Of a stretch of 35,285 nucleotides of DNA, positions 16,395 to 24,654 are shown one piece after another (position 1 is the first letter of the stretch; each line of letters begins with the position of its first letter). A model generated the notes under the pieces. The model had not been told where the DNA came from. It made no database searches and worked only from the letters and a program-made list of their open reading frames with translations. This stretch comes from Ignavibacteriales bacterium (lineage in GTDB: Bacteria > Bacteroidota > Ignavibacteria > UBA10030). The position numbers were made by a program, and so were the translations under genes. Location of the stretch: contig JAPLFP010000324.1 of assembly GCA_026390585.1 (NCBI GenBank), positions 1 to 35,285 on the forward strand, in the 5' to 3' direction.

Positions 16395-17963
16395 ATGAGT
16401 AAAGAGCAATCTGCGTTGTCGCGGCTCCTGGTTACAAAGCCGCTTGATGTTCTCCTGAACGAGTCGCAAGAAACCGGAGAGCATAGTCTGAAACGCGCGC
16501 TCGGCCCTGTTAATCTTATCACACTTGGCATCGGTGCAATCATCGGCGCCGGTATCTTCGTTCTGACAGGAGCAGCTGCTGCCAACTATGCGGGACCCGC
16601 AATCATGCTGTCGTTCGTGCTTGCCGGTATTGCATGCGTTTTCGCGGGATTATGCTACGCTGAGTTTGCCTCGCTTATTCCCATTGCAGGCTCAGCATAC
16701 ACGTACGGTTATGCGACTCTCGGCGAGCTCTTTGCATGGATTATCGGCTGGGACCTCATCCTCGAGTACGCCTTTGGAGCTGCAACGGTTTCCTCCGGAT
16801 GGAGCGGATACTTCCTCAGTCTAATGAACGATATCGGAATTCATATTCCTCCAGCACTCACCGCTGCGCCGGGGACAATGCTTGTCCAAATGCCAAACGG
16901 CAACTGGGAACATCTCTCAAGGATGTTGAAGACCATCACGGGAATGGGTATCGATCCGACTTCTCTTCCGCAAATGGCTGCCTCTTTTAATTTGGTCGCT
17001 TTCCTGGCGATTCTCGCCGTTACAGGGATACTCGTCATTGGAATCAAAGAGTCAGCGAATTTCAATTCGACGATCGTGATAGTAAAAGTTGGTATCGTGT
17101 TGGTGTTTATTGCCATCGTGGGATGGTATGTGATACAGAATCCCGAAAAAACCATTTCCCTCAATTGGAAGAACTTCATTCCAGACAATACTGGAGAATG
17201 GGGATATTTTGGGTGGTCTGGAATTGCGCGTGCCGCGGGCGTCATCTTCTTTGCCTACATCGGTTTTGATGCTGTTTCTACAGCAGCTCAGGAAGCGAAA
17301 AATCCACAGAAAGATATGCCGATCGGTATCTTGGGTTCGCTGGCGATCTGCACCGTTCTGTATATTGTCGTATCAGGATTGGCCACGGCTGTCGTTCCAT
17401 ACTCAAGCCTCAACGTCGCCGAACCCATCGCGGTTGCGATCGATGCGACTGGAGTGAAATGGGGAAGCTACCTCGTTAAAACTGGTGCGGTCTTTGGTTT
17501 GGGCACGGTCATGCTCGTCATGCTCCTCGGTCAATCACGCGTATTCTATTCGATGTCGCGCGATGGATTGCTGCCGAAATGGGCCGGCAAAGTGCATCCG
17601 AAGTTTCGGACTCCATACATCTCGACGATTACCGTTGGCATCTTCGTTGCATTCTTTGGAGCCCTCCTGCCCATCAATATTCTCGGTGAGCTGGTAAGTA
17701 TTGGAACACTTCTCGCTTTTGTTATCGTTTGCGCCGGAGTTTGGATTCTCAGGCGGCGGCGACCAGATCTGAATCGTCCGTTCAAAACCCCCTGGGTACC
17801 ATTTGTTCCGATCATGGGAATCATCGTATCGGGATTGTTGATGGCGAGTCTACCGTTTGATACCTGGTTGCGGCTGATTGTGTGGCTCGTCATCGGCCTC
17901 GTCATCTACTTCACGTATGGCCGTTATCACAGCGCATTCAGAAACAAAGAGCTCTTTCCCTGA
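16395..17963 (+). CDS. APC-superfamily amino acid permease, CAT-type, copy 2
   Basis: 522-aa paralogue of the permease at 9660. It has the same signatures: KRALGPVNLITLGIGAIIGA at 34-52 (helix 1), a central AYIGFDAVSTAAQEAKNPQK, and SMSRDGLLPKWAGKVHPKFR. It differs mainly in the loop between helices 3 and 5 (about 140-190). The ribosome site is nearly ideal (AGGAGGT, 7-nt spacing), the best in the window, so high expression is plausible. A TTGACA box lies at 16331-16336 but has no good -10 partner. The next gene begins 14 nt after its stop. The substrate is unknown; CAT relatives move basic, branched or other amino acids. Confidence 0.9.
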   Translation: MSKEQSALSRLLVTKPLDVLLNESQETGEHSLKRALGPVNLITLGIGAIIGAGIFVLTGAAAANYAGPAIMLSFVLAGIACVFAGLCYAEFASLIPIAGSAYTYGYATLGELFAWIIGWDLILEYAFGAATVSSGWSGYFLSLMNDIGIHIPPALTAAPGTMLVQMPNGNWEHLSRMLKTITGMGIDPTSLPQMAASFNLVAFLAILAVTGILVIGIKESANFNSTIVIVKVGIVLVFIAIVGWYVIQNPEKTISLNWKNFIPDNTGEWGYFGWSGIARAAGVIFFAYIGFDAVSTAAQEAKNPQKDMPIGILGSLAICTVLYIVVSGLATAVVPYSSLNVAEPIAVAIDATGVKWGSYLVKTGAVFGLGTVMLVMLLGQSRVFYSMSRDGLLPKWAGKVHPKFRTPYISTITVGIFVAFFGALLPINILGELVSIGTLLAFVIVCAGVWILRRRRPDLNRPFKTPWVPFVPIMGIIVSGLLMASLPFDTWLRLIVWLVIGLVIYFTYGRYHSAFRNKELFP

Positions 17964-17977
17964 TACTGGATCGCTCC

Positions 17978-19456
17978 ATGACTGAACAACAGCCGACGAG
18001 GGAATTCAAGCACGGCCTCGGGCTTCTGGACTCGACGATGATCGTCATCGGATCCATGATCGGATCCGGGATCTTCATCGTCAGCGCAGATATCGCCCGA
18101 ACGGTCGGATCTCCGGGAATGCTGTTGCTCGTGTGGCTCATCACCGGTCTCATTACGGTGACCGGTGCGCTGAGCTATGGTGAACTGGCCGGCATGATGC
18201 CTCATGCTGGTGGTCAGTACGTCTATCTGCGCGAAGCCTACAATCCCCTCGTGGGTTTTCTCTACGGCTGGACATCATTTCTTGTCATTCAAACCGGGAC
18301 GATCGCGGCAGTTGCCGTCGCGTTTGCGAGATTCACCGCTGTCCTCGTCCCGGGTCTCAGCGAGCAACACATCCTCCTCGAAGTCTTTGGTCTCAGGATC
18401 TCTGCTGCCCAGATCCTTGCGATCTTCAGCGTTGCAGTGTTGACGTTCATCAACGCGCGCGGTCTGCGCGAAGGTAAGATTGTACAAAACATCTTCACGA
18501 CGGCGAAGACCGCCGCGCTCATCGGGCTGATCCTTCTCGGTATTTTCATCGGGCGCAACGCCCACGCAATCGATGTCAACCTCTCAAATTTCTGGACTGC
18601 AACCTGGACGCATGTCGCTGACGGCAAGATCGTTTCTGTTGAATCTCTTTCCGGCATGATGCTTCTCGCCGCCATCGCCACCTCGATGGTCGGGTCGTTG
18701 TTCTCAAGTGACGCGTGGAACAACATTACTTTCACCGCCGGCGAAGTGATCAATCCAAGGCGAAACATCCCTCTGAGCCTCGCTCTCGGTACGGGGGTTG
18801 TGACGGTGCTGTATTTGCTTGCGAACATTGCGTACATTTTGATGCTGCCCGTGGTCGGGACTCCCGGTGCGGCGGATCTGATGGGGAAAGGAATTCAGTT
18901 TGCGAGCTCGGATCGGGTGGGAACGGCGGCGGCGACGATGATTTTCGGAGATCCGGCAGCAGTTATCATGGCGGTCCTTATTATGATATCGACCTTTGGC
19001 TGCAACAATGGTCTGATTTTGGCCGGCGCCCGCGTTTACTATGCGATGGCAAAAGACGGCCTGTTCTTCAAGAAGGTGGGAACTCTCAGCACGAGATCCG
19101 TTCCAACAACAGCGCTGGTCGTCCAGGGTGTTTGGGCAAGTCTCTTGTGCCTTTCCGGGACTTATGGCGATCTGCTTGACTACGTTATCTTTGCGGTGCT
19201 GGTGTTCTATGTTCTGACGGTCATCGGGATTTTCATCCTCCGGAGAAAGCGTCCGGATGCAGACCGACCGTATAAGGCATTCGGCTATCCCATCGTGCCG
19301 GGCCTCTATGTGCTGTGTGCATCGGCGATAGCGATTGACCTCTTGATTTTCAAAACGCAGTACTCTGGATCCGGCCTGGCCATCGTGTTGCTCGGTATCC
19401 CAGTGTTCTATCTCTGGAAACTGTTTTCTGGTTCGAAGCAAGAGGCTCCACATTGA
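17978..19456 (+). CDS. APC-superfamily amino acid permease, LAT-type, copy 2
   Basis: 492-aa LAT/SteT-like permease. GSMIGSGIF (25-33) is the helix-1 motif, followed by MMPHAGGQYVYLREAYNPLV; SLFSSDAWNNITFTAGEVIN marks helix 6. The ATG at 17978 is taken instead of the open-frame start at 17882 because that would overlap the upstream gene by 80 nt and add a non-family extension; the ribosome site is weak. Its TGA overlaps the TTG start of ppa (TTGA at 19453), so transporter and pyrophosphatase are translationally linked. It mirrors the gene at 11186. Confidence 0.9.
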   Translation: MTEQQPTREFKHGLGLLDSTMIVIGSMIGSGIFIVSADIARTVGSPGMLLLVWLITGLITVTGALSYGELAGMMPHAGGQYVYLREAYNPLVGFLYGWTSFLVIQTGTIAAVAVAFARFTAVLVPGLSEQHILLEVFGLRISAAQILAIFSVAVLTFINARGLREGKIVQNIFTTAKTAALIGLILLGIFIGRNAHAIDVNLSNFWTATWTHVADGKIVSVESLSGMMLLAAIATSMVGSLFSSDAWNNITFTAGEVINPRRNIPLSLALGTGVVTVLYLLANIAYILMLPVVGTPGAADLMGKGIQFASSDRVGTAAATMIFGDPAAVIMAVLIMISTFGCNNGLILAGARVYYAMAKDGLFFKKVGTLSTRSVPTTALVVQGVWASLLCLSGTYGDLLDYVIFAVLVFYVLTVIGIFILRRKRPDADRPYKAFGYPIVPGLYVLCASAIAIDLLIFKTQYSGSGLAIVLLGIPVFYLWKLFSGSKQEAPH

Positions 19457-20007
19457 ACCTCAAGTACCTGCCAATCGGTAACGACGCTCCCACCGTTGTC
19501 AACGCTATCGTTGAGATCCCCAAAGGAAGTCGAAACAAATATGAGTACAACATCGAGCTCGGTGTATTTCAGCTCGATCGGGTGCTTTACTCCTCCATGC
19601 ACTATCCCGAGGCGTATGGATTCATCCCAAGCACCCTCTACGACGACGGTGACCCGGTTGACGTGCTGATCGTGATCGATCAGCCACTTCAAACGGGAAT
19701 CATGATTGAAGTGCGGCCAATCGGTATTCTGAAAATGGCTGACGAAAAGGGAACAGACGACAAAATCATTTCTGTTGCCAAACACGATCCGACGTATTCA
19801 GCAATCAGGGATGTAAAAGAACTACCGAAGCACACACTCATCGAAATCGAACATTTCTTCACGAGCTACAAAGAACTCGAAGGAAAACATGTGAGGAGCT
19901 TCGGCTGGCATGGTGTGAGGGAAGCGCGGCGTGCCATTCAACGGGCGTCAAAGGTCTTCGCGCAAACTGTACAATTGAAGTACAGAGACTTGGAGGAAGA
20001 CCGATGA
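19453..20007 (+). CDS. ppa: Family I soluble inorganic pyrophosphatase
   Basis: 184-aa cytoplasmic enzyme hydrolysing PPi to two phosphates. Conserved elements are EIPKGSRNKYEY (21-32), MHYPEAYGFIP (49-59) and the metal-binding DGDPVDVL (65-72) with Asp65, Asp67 and Asp70. The C-terminal half has FGWHGVREARRAI, slightly longer than in compact bacterial enzymes but within the family. The TTG start overlaps the previous stop and is supported by AAGAGG upstream and by the position of the first conserved strand. A soluble and a membrane PPase in the same island are expected to compete for PPi, so differential expression is likely. Confidence 0.95.
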   Translation: MNLKYLPIGNDAPTVVNAIVEIPKGSRNKYEYNIELGVFQLDRVLYSSMHYPEAYGFIPSTLYDDGDPVDVLIVIDQPLQTGIMIEVRPIGILKMADEKGTDDKIISVAKHDPTYSAIRDVKELPKHTLIEIEHFFTSYKELEGKHVRSFGWHGVREARRAIQRASKVFAQTVQLKYRDLEEDR

Positions 20008-20106
20008 AGTCACCGAAGGGTCCGTTTGCCTGAACTGGACGCGGCTGCCTCAAACGAATCGCATCGCGCAGTCGTACGCTTATTCCGCAGAAAATGAGAT
20101 CGAGTC

Positions 20107-21033
20107 ATGGTTCCGAATGAAGCGTTGTCATTGCTGCTATTCAACATCTTCGTTGTTGCGATGCTTGTGCTTGACCTTGGCGTGTTTCAGCGGCGGGCAC
20201 ATGTAATCGGCATCAAGGAAGCGCTCGGGTGGAGCGCGTTCTGGATTGCCCTTTCAATGATCTTCAACATCGGTCTCTATTTCTGGCAGGGAAGGGAAGC
20301 GGCGCTTCTGTTTTTCACAGGCTATCTCATCGAGAAGTCGCTGAGTGTTGATAACCTGTTCGTCTTCCTCATGCTCTTCATGTATTTCAAAGTTCCAGGA
20401 AAGTACCAGCACAAGGTGCTATTCTGGGGAATTCTCGGGGCTCTCGTGTTGCGGGGAGCTCTCATCGCGACAGGTGTTGTGCTCATTTCGAAGTTCCATT
20501 GGATCCTCTATCTGTTCGGCGCCTTCCTTGTGTTCGCCGGGATCAAGATGGGCTTTCAAAAGGAAACGGCAGAAGTACATCCGGAGCGGAACGTTGCCGT
20601 ACGGATGTTCAAGAAACTCATGCCAGTGACATCGGAGTATCATGAAGCAAAGTTCTTCATAAAGATTGATGGCCGCCGCCATGCAACGCTGTTGGTGATC
20701 GTCTTGATCGTTGTGGAAACGACAGATCTGGTTTTTGCACTTGACTCCATCCCCGCGATTTTCGCGATAACGACCGATCCGTTCATTGTCTATACGTCGA
20801 ATGTTTTCGCTATTCTGGGTCTGCGGGCTCTCTACTTCGCGCTCGCCGGCATGATGAACCTGTTTCACTATCTCAAAATTGGTCTGTCGGTGGTCTTGGC
20901 ATTCGTGGGATTAAAGATGTTGCTGGCAGAAGTCTATCCGATCCCGATTGCAGTTGCCCTCGGAGTGATCGGAGTGGTTCTGCTCCTGTCTGTTCTCGCC
21001 TCAATCCTCTGGCCAAAGCAAGAAAAGGCCTGA
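20107..21033 (+). CDS. TerC/Alx-family integral membrane protein
   Basis: 308-aa polytopic protein with about nine hydrophobic segments. The TerC signatures are EKSLSVDNLFVFLMLF and VETTDLVFALDSIPAIFAIT; each carries an intramembrane Asp in the D-N-L-F / A-L-D-S contexts linked to metal transport. Members such as E. coli Alx act in Mn2+ export, and TerC is linked to tellurite resistance and to metal loading of exported enzymes. The 99-nt gap to ppa holds no recognisable Mn riboswitch (yybP-ykoY). The ion moved here is not determinable. Confidence 0.9.
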   Translation: MVPNEALSLLLFNIFVVAMLVLDLGVFQRRAHVIGIKEALGWSAFWIALSMIFNIGLYFWQGREAALLFFTGYLIEKSLSVDNLFVFLMLFMYFKVPGKYQHKVLFWGILGALVLRGALIATGVVLISKFHWILYLFGAFLVFAGIKMGFQKETAEVHPERNVAVRMFKKLMPVTSEYHEAKFFIKIDGRRHATLLVIVLIVVETTDLVFALDSIPAIFAITTDPFIVYTSNVFAILGLRALYFALAGMMNLFHYLKIGLSVVLAFVGLKMLLAEVYPIPIAVALGVIGVVLLLSVLASILWPKQEKA

Positions 21034-21054
21034 AAAACAAGCTCTCTGGAAGAG

Positions 21055-21071
21055 CCCGGACGCCGTCCGGG
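21055..21071 (+). terminator. Hairpin after the TerC-family gene, possible terminator
   Basis: A 7-bp GC stem CCCGGAC / GTCCGGG with a 3-nt loop lies 22 nt after the stop. It is followed by AGAATCTTT, not a proper T-run, so intrinsic termination is uncertain. The next 50 nt are also GC-rich and self-complementary (GGGAG/CTCCC, GCCCGG/CCGGGC). Confidence 0.35.
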
Positions 21072-21262
21072 AGAATCTTTGGAGGAGGGGCTCCCGACCC
21101 CCGGGCGCAGAATTCACTGCCCCCTTGGCAACCACTGCGCAAAACACTTCCCTTTCAGACTTTTTTGTCATAAATTCGTGCATGTTTTTCTGCGGTGTGC
21201 GCCCCAGTGTAACGGCGGCAAGTGACTCGGTTATCCCCCAGTATACTCGTACGTATTGGTGA

Positions 21263-22243
21263 ATGAGAAACTTCGGCTTCACGTGGTTGGTGTTGGATTG
21301 TATCATAGTATGTTCTCTGACATTTGTGATGCAAGGCACGGCGTTTGGAAGAACGCGAGCAACGCTGTTGGTGATGCAAGATGCCGATTCGCTCGCGACG
21401 TCACGCACTGATTCGCTTATGTCGGCTGCAAAGGACTCAACAAGTGATTCTACGGTACAACGATCTTCGCTGAAATGGTACAGCATGATCACCAATATCC
21501 CCGGTGATTGGGTGACGTACTACAAGCAGAAGACACAGCGAACAAGCATTCCGGAATTTCTGGGTCTCGGTGTGCTGACAGCGGGTCTGATCATCACCGA
21601 CGATGCGACCTACGAGGTCTCTGATAGGTGGTACAAGAATTCAAAGACCGTCAGCGATGTTAGTGATTTCTTCGTCAGCCTGGGTGATGGAAAGTCGCAG
21701 TTTGCGCTCGCAGGGGCATTTGCAGCGTATGGATTGATCGGCGGTGATCAGAGGGCGCTGCGCACGGGCAGTCAGATTGTGCAGGCTGTTCTCGCCTCGG
21801 GTTCCGTCGTGCAACTGCTCAAGCACATCACGGGGAGGGAGAGTCCATTTGTCCGGTCATCAGCAACGGGGATCTGGAGATTCTTCCCGAACCAACTTGA
21901 TTATCTCAAGCACGTTCCGGCGTATGATGCGTTTCCGTCGGGGCACATATGCACGGCATTGGCAACTGTCATTGTGATTGCTGAAAACTATCCGGACACC
22001 AAGTGGATACGGCCTGTGGGCTATGTGGTGAGTGGGCTCGTCGGTGTCGGGATGGTGAACAGGGGAATTCATTGGTATAGCGATTACCCGCTCGGACTGG
22101 CTCTCGGGTACGCTTTCGGAATGATCGCGGCTCATCCTGATGGCATCATAGCAAGTGCTTCAGATGCGAGCAAAACACATGTGAGCGTTGCGCCAACGAT
22201 GGGCGAACAAGGCGTAGGACTTTCGATGTCGATAGTTTTCTAA
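21263..22243 (+). CDS. PAP2-superfamily phosphatase, exported, copy 1
   Basis: 326-aa protein with an N-terminal signal or anchor segment (about 7-24), then a PAP2 acid-phosphatase-like core. Motif C2 is PSGH (225-228) and C3 has the nucleophile His in RGIHWYSD (267-274). C1 reads KHITGRESP (187-195): the Lys is present, but the Arg expected before Pro is Ser194. C3 is compressed, with only two residues between Arg267 and His270. PAP2 enzymes dephosphorylate lipid phosphates or undecaprenyl pyrophosphate at the periplasmic face. The altered arginines leave activity plausible but unproven. It is followed 58 nt later by a paralogue. Confidence 0.8.
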   Translation: MRNFGFTWLVLDCIIVCSLTFVMQGTAFGRTRATLLVMQDADSLATSRTDSLMSAAKDSTSDSTVQRSSLKWYSMITNIPGDWVTYYKQKTQRTSIPEFLGLGVLTAGLIITDDATYEVSDRWYKNSKTVSDVSDFFVSLGDGKSQFALAGAFAAYGLIGGDQRALRTGSQIVQAVLASGSVVQLLKHITGRESPFVRSSATGIWRFFPNQLDYLKHVPAYDAFPSGHICTALATVIVIAENYPDTKWIRPVGYVVSGLVGVGMVNRGIHWYSDYPLGLALGYAFGMIAAHPDGIIASASDASKTHVSVAPTMGEQGVGLSMSIVF

Positions 22244-22272
22244 GGGCGGAGCGAAACCGGAGAGAGGAATCC

Positions 22273-22305
22273 ATGAACTCTTTGCGTTTGCCAAAACCTG
22301 CATGA
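22273..22305 (+). CDS. Possible 10-aa leader peptide before the second PAP2 gene
   Basis: The mini-frame MNSLRLPKPA starts at an ATG with a strong AGAGAGGA ribosome site 4 nt upstream. It ends in TGA overlapping the ATG of the second PAP2 gene (ATGA at 22302), which itself has no ribosome site. Translation of the downstream gene is therefore likely coupled to this leader. An alternative is a frameshift that separated an original N-terminus. Confidence 0.4.
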   Translation: MNSLRLPKPA

Positions 22306-23279
22306 AACTGACTACCATTTCTGTTATTGTCTTCAGAACGTTCTGTGTCGTTTTCGCTGTCTCGGCAATATCGAGCTCCAGCCTTAGCCAGAACAGGGAG
22401 CTGGAACCCGTGCTCTTTGATAACGACTTTCGCCCGATAGCATTACCATTGAACATGGAGCCTGGCCTGAACATCGATATTCTCCGGCAGCAGATTGGTC
22501 CTCGTTGGCATACTATGTTCAGCCAGATTCCCAACGACTTCGCTCGGTTTGGTAACCTTACGGTAAGTACACAGAGTATCCCGACCGTTGCAAGTCTAGG
22601 GCTGCTTACAATCTCCCTTATGGAAACAGATCATCATTCTTATCGCTCAACTCGCGTGCTTTACAGAAGGTCTGCTACGTTTCACGAGTTCAGCGATTAT
22701 GCTGTCACGTTAGGAGATGGCAGGTTGCACGCAGGAATTGCTGTAGCGTTCGCGGGATATGGATTGATTGCCGATGATTCAAGGGCTCTGAGGACAGCAA
22801 GCCAGACAGTCGAAGCGTTTCTTGCAACAGGCATAACGGTTCAAATCCTGAAGCGTATTAGTGGAAGAGAAAGCCCAATTTGCGCGACACGCAATAGCGG
22901 GCGCTGGAAATTCATGCCTCATCCAGGCACGTACGAAAAGAATCAGCCAAGTTACTATGCATATCCGTCCGGTCATATATCCACAGCGATGGCGACGTTG
23001 ACAGTCATTGCCGAGAACTATCCCCGGCAAAGCTGGATCAAACCCGTTGGATACACGTTGATCGGAGCACTTGGCGTTGGACTGGTAGCCAAGGGGATGC
23101 ATTGGTACAGTGACCTGCCGTTGGGTATTGCACTCGGCTACGTTTTTGGAAAAACCATTGCAAATCCTGAATCGTCAGAAATTGCTGAAGTCTCCAACGA
23201 TGGAGGCATAAAGGTCTCTGTCACTCCTTCCTTCGATCCACAAGGGGGAAGCGGCGTTCGCCTTGCAGTGAATTTCTAG
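22302..23279 (+). CDS. PAP2-superfamily phosphatase, exported, copy 2
   Basis: 325-aa tandem paralogue of the preceding gene, alike from about residue 70 to the end (QIPNDF against NIPGDW, then ADDSRALRTASQTVEAFLAT against GDQRALRTGSQIVQAVLAS). It has a signal peptide (about 1-29). Motifs are KRISGRESP (184-192, again Ser in place of Arg before Pro), PSGH (222-225) and KGMHWYSD (264-271), where the C3 Arg is Lys. It keeps the C2 and C3 histidines. The start has no ribosome site of its own and overlaps a 10-codon leader frame. A lipid-phosphate phosphatase role is the default reading, moderately supported. Confidence 0.8.
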   Translation: MKLTTISVIVFRTFCVVFAVSAISSSSLSQNRELEPVLFDNDFRPIALPLNMEPGLNIDILRQQIGPRWHTMFSQIPNDFARFGNLTVSTQSIPTVASLGLLTISLMETDHHSYRSTRVLYRRSATFHEFSDYAVTLGDGRLHAGIAVAFAGYGLIADDSRALRTASQTVEAFLATGITVQILKRISGRESPICATRNSGRWKFMPHPGTYEKNQPSYYAYPSGHISTAMATLTVIAENYPRQSWIKPVGYTLIGALGVGLVAKGMHWYSDLPLGIALGYVFGKTIANPESSEIAEVSNDGGIKVSVTPSFDPQGGSGVRLAVNF

Positions 23280-23530
23280 GTCTCGTCCATCGAATCTGCT
23301 CCCCTCAGTTCCACGCTCGTACTAACGATGTGCGCCTCCCCAACACACTGTAGTGCCGTTTTCTTCTCGCCCTCGGGGCAAACCTCCTGTTCCCCCCACT
23401 GAGCCAAGTATGTCGTCCCAGAAAAGTGCATTGTGGTAAACCGTTGAAGAGCAACAACGTGAGCTGCAGGAATTGAATCTTGCGCATGTTCTTGCTACTT
23501 TGCTCAAAGATAATGAAGTGAAAAAGGACC
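23280..23530. other. Gene-poor interval with a coding-like remnant
   Basis: No complete gene is seen. From about 23433 to 23542, however, a plus-strand frame reads TVEEQQRELQELNLAHVL and on to KKDHGR before TAG. It is an amphipathic helix-like segment with no start codon (an in-frame TAA lies just before it), overlapping the following ATG in another frame. It may be the decayed C-terminus of a lost gene. A direct repeat copy lies at 23409-23427 (see findings). Confidence 0.35.
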
Positions 23531-24517
23531 ATGGCAGATAGGAAAATCGGCACAGTAGTCTACAGGAGAAGCCTCTCACCGATCCTGGCGATTTTTCGTC
23601 TGGTGCCGGAAGATGGCATGAACTTTCCAACGTATCGGGCCGGGCAGTATATAGCTCTCCGTCGCGAAAACTGTCGATTGACAAAAAAAATAGTCAGAAG
23701 CGACGGACGGATCGAGTACATTCCTGACCTGGATGAACAAGGAAAGCAGAAGCGAGGACCCGTTAGCCATTCCTATTCGATTGCTTCCGCCCCGTTCGAG
23801 ACCCTGCTTCACCGCTATCTGGAATTCTACGTCATCATGCATCTCGATGACAAAGGCCAGCCCGGGAGGTTCACGGAGTCCCTTTTTCATGTGAATCCCG
23901 ACGGGGACAATGCGATTACCTATGTCTTTAAGATCGCGGGAGATTTCACTCTCGACAAACATGCAGCGGGCTTTTCAAGCGTCGTCATGGTGGGCACAGG
24001 AAGCGGGCTTGCTCCCTTTGCTTCGATGATGAAACAACTGCACTACGAAGCATCACAGGGAAAGACGACGGATGTTCGATACACGCTGATCCATGGAAAC
24101 AGGGGATACCAGGAGCTTGGGTATCATGACGAGCTGGTGGCTATCGAGGCATCTGAAAAACTCGACTTCGTGTATGTTCCTACGATCAGTCGCCCATCAA
24201 AAGATGATCACGATCCTCTGACAGTTGGAAAAGGGCGGGCGAACAATATGCTAAGGCACATCGTTGGCATGCCGTGCAAGGAGGAAGAGGATCTTCAGCG
24301 GGAGAGAGCCAGCGGCGCGAATACATCGCACGCGGAGACATCGCTTGCCCGGCTTGTGCGCTCGGCATTACCTCATCATATTTCCCGTGAATCGATACGC
24401 GAGAGAATACAACCTGGAAACACCATCATCATTACCTGCGGAAATCCGGAGGGAATGGCTGACATCAAGCATGTCGCCGATGTGCAGGGGATACACTTCG
24501 ATATGGAAGAGTGGTGA
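23531..24517 (+). CDS. Ferredoxin-NADP+ reductase-like flavoprotein
   Basis: 328-aa FAD/NAD(P)-binding reductase. The FAD domain (about 1-140) has YRAGQYIAL and the FAD-contact motif HSYSIASAP (80-88; usual R-x-Y-S changed to H-S-Y-S). The NAD(P) domain has VGTGSGLAPF (154-163), IHGNRGYQELGYHDEL and CGNPEGM (303-309). It is longer than typical bacterial FNR because of a 30-residue insertion before the FAD motif (about 46-77) and a charged insertion before CGNPEGM (about 222-290). AAAAAGGA precedes the ATG. It would exchange electrons between NADPH and ferredoxin or flavodoxin. It lies convergent to a redox operon that also encodes a ferredoxin, which suggests but does not prove shared electron pools. 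Confidence 0.87.
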   Translation: MADRKIGTVVYRRSLSPILAIFRLVPEDGMNFPTYRAGQYIALRRENCRLTKKIVRSDGRIEYIPDLDEQGKQKRGPVSHSYSIASAPFETLLHRYLEFYVIMHLDDKGQPGRFTESLFHVNPDGDNAITYVFKIAGDFTLDKHAAGFSSVVMVGTGSGLAPFASMMKQLHYEASQGKTTDVRYTLIHGNRGYQELGYHDELVAIEASEKLDFVYVPTISRPSKDDHDPLTVGKGRANNMLRHIVGMPCKEEEDLQRERASGANTSHAETSLARLVRSALPHHISRESIRERIQPGNTIIITCGNPEGMADIKHVADVQGIHFDMEEW

Positions 24518-24558
24518 AGCCGGCTCTGCTAAGAGGAGCGGACAGAAACGACTATGTC

Positions 24559-24592
24559 GTCCCGAAAAGTTTCTATTCGGGACCTTGCTTTT
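24559..24592 (+). terminator. Probable terminator of the FNR-like gene, first of three hairpins
   Basis: 8-bp stem GTCCCGAA / TTCGGGAC with a 9-nt loop, then CTTGCTTTT. Two further perfect stems follow before the convergent gene ends: ACCCCGAG/CTCGGGGT (24595-24619) and CGGTGG/CCACCG (24631-24649). Together they form a hairpin array that can stop transcription from both sides; only the first has a T-rich tail, and on the plus strand. Confidence 0.65.
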
Positions 24593-24654
24593 GGACCCCG
24601 AGCAGAAGCCTCTCGGGGTGACATGATTTGCGGTGGTGATTTGCCACCGGCCTT

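Noticed and set aside
18704-19453. 249-codon open frame on the minus strand
   Set aside because: Antisense to the second LAT-type permease; composition is typical of a complementary-strand artefact.
20008-20106. Mn2+ (yybP-ykoY) riboswitch before the TerC-family gene
   Set aside because: The gap is only 99 nt and I could not find the conserved internal-loop sequences or a terminator/anti-terminator pair.
23305-23553. 82-codon minus-strand frame upstream of the FNR-like gene
   Set aside because: Low-complexity basic product overlapping the FNR start, with no ribosome site or conserved motif.
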